Below, piece by piece: positions 59,003-64,000 of a DNA stretch of 64,000 nucleotides. Made by a program: the position numbers and the translations under genes. Each line of letters starts with the position of its first letter. The stretch's first letter is position 1. This stretch comes from Rhyacophila brunnea (lineage: Eukaryota; Arthropoda; Insecta; Trichoptera; Rhyacophilidae), in contig JAGYXB010000448.1 of assembly GCA_022495005.1 (NCBI GenBank), forward strand, positions 62,001 through 126,000, written 5' to 3'. Below the pieces are notes generated by a model that saw nothing but the letters and a program-made list of their open reading frames with translations, searched no databases and was not told the origin of the DNA.

Positions 59003-60954
59003 TGTTGTTTGTGAGACATACGTTCCTATTTTTATTGAACTCATAGGTACTACAATAGATTACATACGGTTTTGAATAGTTTTTTAAATTCAACTAAAAC
59101 TTGCCGAAACCAAACAATAATATTTTCGGTACGCTTCGGGCGATTAAACAATTTTGTGCACAATTTTTTATTCTACTTATTTCTTTTCATGGAATATAAA
59201 ATGCATATTACACGTCATGTTGTTAAATGATGTCCTGCCTAAACCCACTAATCTGATACAAAATATCATTCCATCTATAAAATATCAAAGATGATGTATG
59301 ATTTAATGAAGTATTTTATAGATAGACCAATATTTTCTTTCTGATAAAGCTATTAAATACCTATCTATAATGGATTGGCGTGCGCAGGGTTTAATTGAAT
59401 TTTAAAAACTAACCAGCACCATCTGTAAATAATAAAATTGTATTTTTTCGGATTTTCGGATCGGATCTCAGCAGCTTACCTCCACCCTTCGCCACTGCAA
59501 TATTTCTCTGTACCCATGTCCGTTATATTAGTTTATGTTATGTAGGTTGAATATGGAAGGAATTTTTAACTTTTTTGTGAATTGCTTAAGAACTACTGCT
59601 TTTTACATTTCTGCATTATCAAAATATGGAATTTATTAATTTTAAATATTCTATACTCGAAATAATATAAACTTTAACCGTTGTGACTGTGTATTTGAGA
59701 AAACAAAAAGCCGTTTTTCTCCTATTCATCTATTATGGACTTGGCTGATTTTGAAATCTAGCTTCACATTTATTGATGTCCGATTATTATACACGATTAT
59801 ACGGTAATTGTATGAGATGTCCAAAGTACAAAATGTAAAACGATGACTTTTAACTGTATTTAAAAACACATATTTAAACTTTTGAACCGATCTTTTATAA
59901 TGCCTAATTTCTTAATTGTAGACTTGGTCTATAGTCTATCATTGGTGGCCAAACCGTAGTGCATGCGCCAAACGCAACGCATTGCATCTTTGCGCCTACC
60001 TATTCTTTTGAAGTAGGCGCAGTGTCTTCCCTAGACAAATGCCGTCCCTAGACAGCGCCAAAATGCCGACCTATTTTTTATACAGTATTTTTTATCATCC
60101 TTTCATGACTAAAATATTCATGAAATATGTTGCATAGATACATTACCGACAAAATATATAACTACTAATAAATCTGGTTTTATTTATTATTTTTGTTAAT
60201 TTTTTCAAATATTAATTCAGATACACTTAACAATACACCTGGCAACTTAAAAAACTCGCTAATAAGCGGCAAAAATATGTGGATACACTTTAATTCGGCA
60301 AGTATGTATTTACCTATAGGTATATAGGTAGATACATACTTACATAAGACGTAGCCTCCAAGGACAATGGCAGTAAACTAGACATCGCAAACCCGAAAAA
60401 AAATACTGTAATTAAACCTTGTGTGTCAATCAATACATTTGGTTTCCAACCAGTGAGTTGAATTTTTAATGAAAAGATATTTCCGCTATTAGGTACTAAT
60501 TAGTATAGGTAGCTATTTATATATATACCTAATGATTCTTCTCGATTTTCCGCCCATCGAGTAACTGCCTCCCCCAAGTGACGCTCAATCTGCCTACCCC
60601 CCCGGGACGTCACTGAGTAGGCGCCATAACTGAATCCTTCTCATATTTTCAACACCTGAGAGCTCTCATAGCATTAGTTAATTTAAAATGAAATGAAAAA
60701 TGTTCATCTCTCAGAAAATGGGGATTTGAGTCAATTTTCACACTTGAAAGAGCAGGATGAATGTGCTGCGGATAAGTAATAGAATATAATATTTGACCAA
60801 ATATGTTGAAAAAATCAAGATATTGCAAGGGTCATTTGAAAGTAGTTTTCATGATTTTGCTATAAAATAACAAAACTGCATGCACACAATATGTAAAAAC
60901 TCGTTTTCAATTAGTAAACAAAATGAAATGCAGATGCCTAGTAACATTAGTCAT
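59003..60954. other. intergenic between the zinc-finger pseudogenes
   Basis: No gene seen. CTCCACCCTTCGCCACTG at 59480-59497 is a lone hAT-type end matching CAGTGGCGAAGGGTGG at 51358, but no partner end was found for either. Confidence 0.35.
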
Positions 60955-61509
60955 GTGACATTAGTACCTATTAAAATGGATGACAGTAATTGAATTGTGG
61001 TGTGTCGTCTTGTTCTAATGTTGAAAAATGTCGTACCTACCTACCTACATACCTACATACTGGAAAGCGTTTATTTGGCTAGAATTTTGACAAGCGCCAA
61101 TTATTATTCGCGATTAAATATTTCAACTAGGTAGGGGAAAGTTATCGACATCGAATGATATTTAGATATTGACAAAAGTAACGATACCAGTATCTAACAT
61201 GTCAATACTTTTTGAAGCCCCCAATTGAATTGAACGATGGGACGCCATCTTGTTTCCTTCAGTTTTCCTCGTTGTATTGTAATTTGTTACCGTTCCGCCA
61301 ACGCTGCAACACTTATTCTCGTTCAATAGAAGTATAACTTAAACACATTGACCAGTGTTAATCATTTCATTTCAATATAATATTAATTACTGTTTGCAAA
61401 ACTGCTGTTATATCAATACTGACAGCGATTGACATTCTTGCATAACAGAAAAATAGTGACACGTGTTTTGTGTTGTATTTCAGCGTTCTGTAATTAGATT
61501 ATTGTAAAA

Positions 61510-61656
61510 ATGCATATTAAAAGTGAACCGCTGGACGTTGAGTCAGATGGTGAAACACAGCGCAGTGTTATAGAATATAAAATTATACCAAATATGCACC
61601 AGCTTAGCCCGAAAGGTCTTTCATCACCAGAACTTGTTGACGATACCACAATTAAG
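61510..61656 (+). pseudogene. psi ZnF-E, exon 1 with start codon
   Basis: 147 bp, 49 codons, ATG at 61510: MHIKSEPLDVESDGETQR... ending LVDDTTIK at donor AAG|GTTATT. The exon itself is open and has the IKSE motif shared in type with ZnF-A exon 2. Classed as pseudogene only because the downstream exon has stops. Confidence 0.7.
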
Positions 61657-61769
61657 GTTATTTTGATAATGTTTAATTAATGTTGCGTTATGAAGAGTTT
61701 TTTGCACTCATTCCCTGTCATCGAAACGTTCTATTGAAAACATATACCTACTTATTTGTTTGTTTGTAG

Positions 61770-61862
61770 GTTGATATCAAAGCTGACGTCGATGGAAACT
61801 GTCAAACGATTGAAGAATTCGGTGTTTGCTCGACTGGGCCGGTGATTAATAATGATTCACAG
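61770..61862 (+). pseudogene. psi ZnF-E, exon 2
   Basis: 93 bp, 31 codons, acceptor TTTGTAG|GTTGAT, donor CACAG|GTGGA; VDIKADVDGNCQTIEEFG through NNDSQ. Open and in phase with exons 1 and 3. Confidence 0.7.
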
Positions 61863-63615
61863 GTGGATACCTACCTTACAGATTAATTATTGTATTGTAA
61901 AAATATCATGCGCGGCATAGGGGCGGCAGTTAGACAAAGAGCGGCGATTTCATGAATTTTGAATTGCCGAATATTTTTTCTATTATTATAATTTTATTCA
62001 GTTTACTGTAATCAATGATCCGTCGGCAACTCTAATATGTTGAGAGACACTTCCAAGTCCTTAGATAACGCTTCATAATTAATACTTAATTGTCTATTTT
62101 TCTTTGAGGATGCTTTTCAGTGTCATTATTGATATTATAATGTAATCACTGCATTCGGAAAACATTTTCCATGTCTTGATTTAATGCAATCTTTTTTACG
62201 TGAATATTTTTATTAAACATTTTTTCTTTTGGTACGTTATGAGTGGATATGATCACTGTGTTTGGAAAATGTTTATTACGTCTTGGCTATAATAATATTG
62301 CTTTAATATTTATATCGGATATTTTTACAATATCAATATAATCAATACTAACATATTTATTTTTGTATAGGTACTAAGTGATTATACTTACGTATTACTT
62401 ATTCATGGCCGGTTGGCCGACATCCAAAGCTTACTGTGAGAAGTTGTAAAGACTTGTCAGTTTGAACTATGGGACTTGTATACATTTTTTTTCGCTCTGT
62501 CGTAAGGTAGACGTTCTGTTATCTCGTGGTGGAATAGACTGGGAGGCCAGAGTAAATGGTTGCGTCGTCAAACTTAATTTCACGAATGCCAACTGATGGT
62601 CAGCATTTTGGGTTTGTCTCAATAGCACAGTTGCAGAGTTAATCAATTCTATTGACATCAGTCTATTACTTTATCTCTTTGCGTTTTCGCATTTAAAAGT
62701 ATAATAAATTTGTATAATTTTTATATTTTATTTATTATTATTTTATATTGGTATTCTCTTCTTTCTTGTGAGGGTAATATTTGATATAATGTAAATCTTA
62801 TGTTGTGTACGTCTTTAATTTAGATTTGTTATGTCCACAGTGTTTTGTTTTCTTAATAAATAATCAATATGTAAGTACCTACCAAGAATTGTACCATTTG
62901 CTTTTTGATATTACATTTAGAATTATTTAATTTCTATTTAATATATAGGTACTAGGTAAGTACTATTATCATTTATTTTATTATCGTCATTTTCGTTTTC
63001 ACAACTTTATGCCTGTGATCCATTGCCACGCAAGTCTGGCGATTTACAGTTTTCGGACTTTTTTCTTCACCGCAGATCTGTGGACTTTTAAATACGCAGG
63101 CCAGGCTCGTTGGATTTTAAACATGTTGGATATTTTACTCTCCGAGTTGCCAGAATACGTCCGCCGAACACCACGTAATATCGATTTAACATTAATTCGC
63201 AATCATTCGCACCGAATAAAAATCTGTAATTATTTTAAACATTTTTATTGATAAATTTGTTTAAAATAAGTACACATTACAAAATTAAAGATTTATCAAT
63301 TATTTATTATTTATATATATGAAAATCATAAAAAAAAGTAAATCATGTTTATTTTCACTGCAATATTATTTTATGCAAGTATACATATGAATAACACAAT
63401 TATTGTAGGATAATCGGAAGACATTACGATAATCGCAACTTTTGACAACTCTACTTTTTTATTCGTTCCTTGAGCAGTAGCAAAGCATAGACAAATTGGA
63501 TGATTTATTGTCCTCGAACTTTTGGCTCGCCGATTAAAAAAATGACTCACATCGATGAGAATACAAAATAATTTAGAATTTATAATATTTAGTTCGAATA
63601 TTATTGTTTTTCTAG

Positions 63616-64000
63616 GTTTCTACAAAGGGATTTTGCACAAGGCATCACGATACTAGTGAGAGTCAACAATCCTCACCTGATGGAATGATACAGTATTCCG
63701 AAGTGACAATAGATCAGCAAAATATCTAAAAAGAAAGCTTAGAACTAGATACTCCGAAAGAACTTTGACTTATTCTGAGAAGAGTAAAACATTTTACACG
63801 AAATTTGATTTGTAGCATTTGTAACGCAATATTTGGATGCGGATGTGCTCTCAAAAGTCACAAATTGGTTCACACGGATGTGATTGATTACCAAAGTCAT
63901 GCACCTAATGAATACAATGTGGGCCCATATAGATGCTCCCAACTTAGTTGTCTTAAAACACAAAAAATGACACATCTTGGTGAAAAACCTTATAAATGCA
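63616..64000 (+). pseudogene. psi ZnF-E, zinc-finger exon, 3' incomplete
   Basis: Same acceptor and opening as ZnF-D exon 3. It has the shared TAA (63727-63729) and an additional TGA (63766-63768) where ZnF-D has CGA. Fingers follow (CSICNAIFGCGCALKSHKLVH) but the next finger has KTQKMTH in place of KRHEMTH, losing a zinc-ligand His. Runs off the window. Confidence 0.8.

Larger units (their letters stand above)
60955..64000. repeat. duplicated segment, ZnF-E copy
   Basis: Colinear with 42962-44094 and then, directly, with 54525-57000. The join is at about 62099-62105 (CTATTTTTC|TTTGAGGATGC). No target duplication marks the join. Confidence 0.78.

Overview
This is nuclear DNA of an animal, almost certainly an insect. 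It is AT-rich, has intron-split genes with GT..AG junctions, and is crowded with transposons and C2H2 zinc-finger genes. Short GTAGGTACCTAC-type runs, tRNA-derived SINE heads, a TTAGG-like stretch inside one repeat and a CACTGCT..GCCTC-type dispersed repeat (38241-38340) make Lepidoptera my best guess. An aphid or another insect cannot be excluded from sequence alone. There are no operons, CRISPR arrays or bacterial genes.

Host genes: five members of a C2H2 zinc-finger family occupy the window. ZnF-A (minus strand, runs off the left edge, first exon at 5582) has one frameshift. ZnF-B (minus, 17997 to 14424) and ZnF-C (minus, 34582 to 28347) are intact three-exon genes lying in two copies of a tandemly duplicated block (about 9133-18655 and 21968-34800). 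ZnF-D (plus, about 43511-56892) and ZnF-E (plus, 61510 to the right edge) are a second duplicated pair, both broken. In A, B, C and E, two short 5' exons encode an acidic leader rich in Psi-K-x-E motifs, and one long exon encodes the finger array.

Mobile DNA: because the blocks are duplicated, many insertions can be read against an empty site in the sister copy. This gives exact boundaries and target duplications for an RTE-like LINE (9210-12587), a jockey/CR1-like LINE (26213-28129), hAT-type elements (18090-18522, 29985-31140) and Harbinger-type MITEs (13631-13986, 33879-34409). Other elements defined by their own ends include a pogo-like element (19089-21630), hAT-like elements (24927-25626, 46552-47149), TTAA-flanked fold-backs (6848-7689, 23837-24718) and a decayed Harbinger element (36784-41992).

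The standout is a second Harbinger element, about 47390-54303, lying in the large intron of ZnF-D. It carries two convergent, apparently intact genes. One is a 14-exon Myb/SANT-like accessory gene (47743-50491, 409 codons plus stop) whose middle is a serial array of tiny phase-1/phase-1 exons, including three copies of one 69-nt exon in a 163-bp tandem repeat. The other is a six-exon HARBI1-like DDE transposase (53948 to 51924, 365 aa). Between them, in the transposase sense, sits the 3' third of a replication-dependent histone H2A gene with its stop codon and a perfect histone 3' stem-loop. This suggests host gene capture and perhaps a borrowed 3'-end signal.

All exon models were read by hand from splice consensus and frame. 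No alignment or expression data were available.
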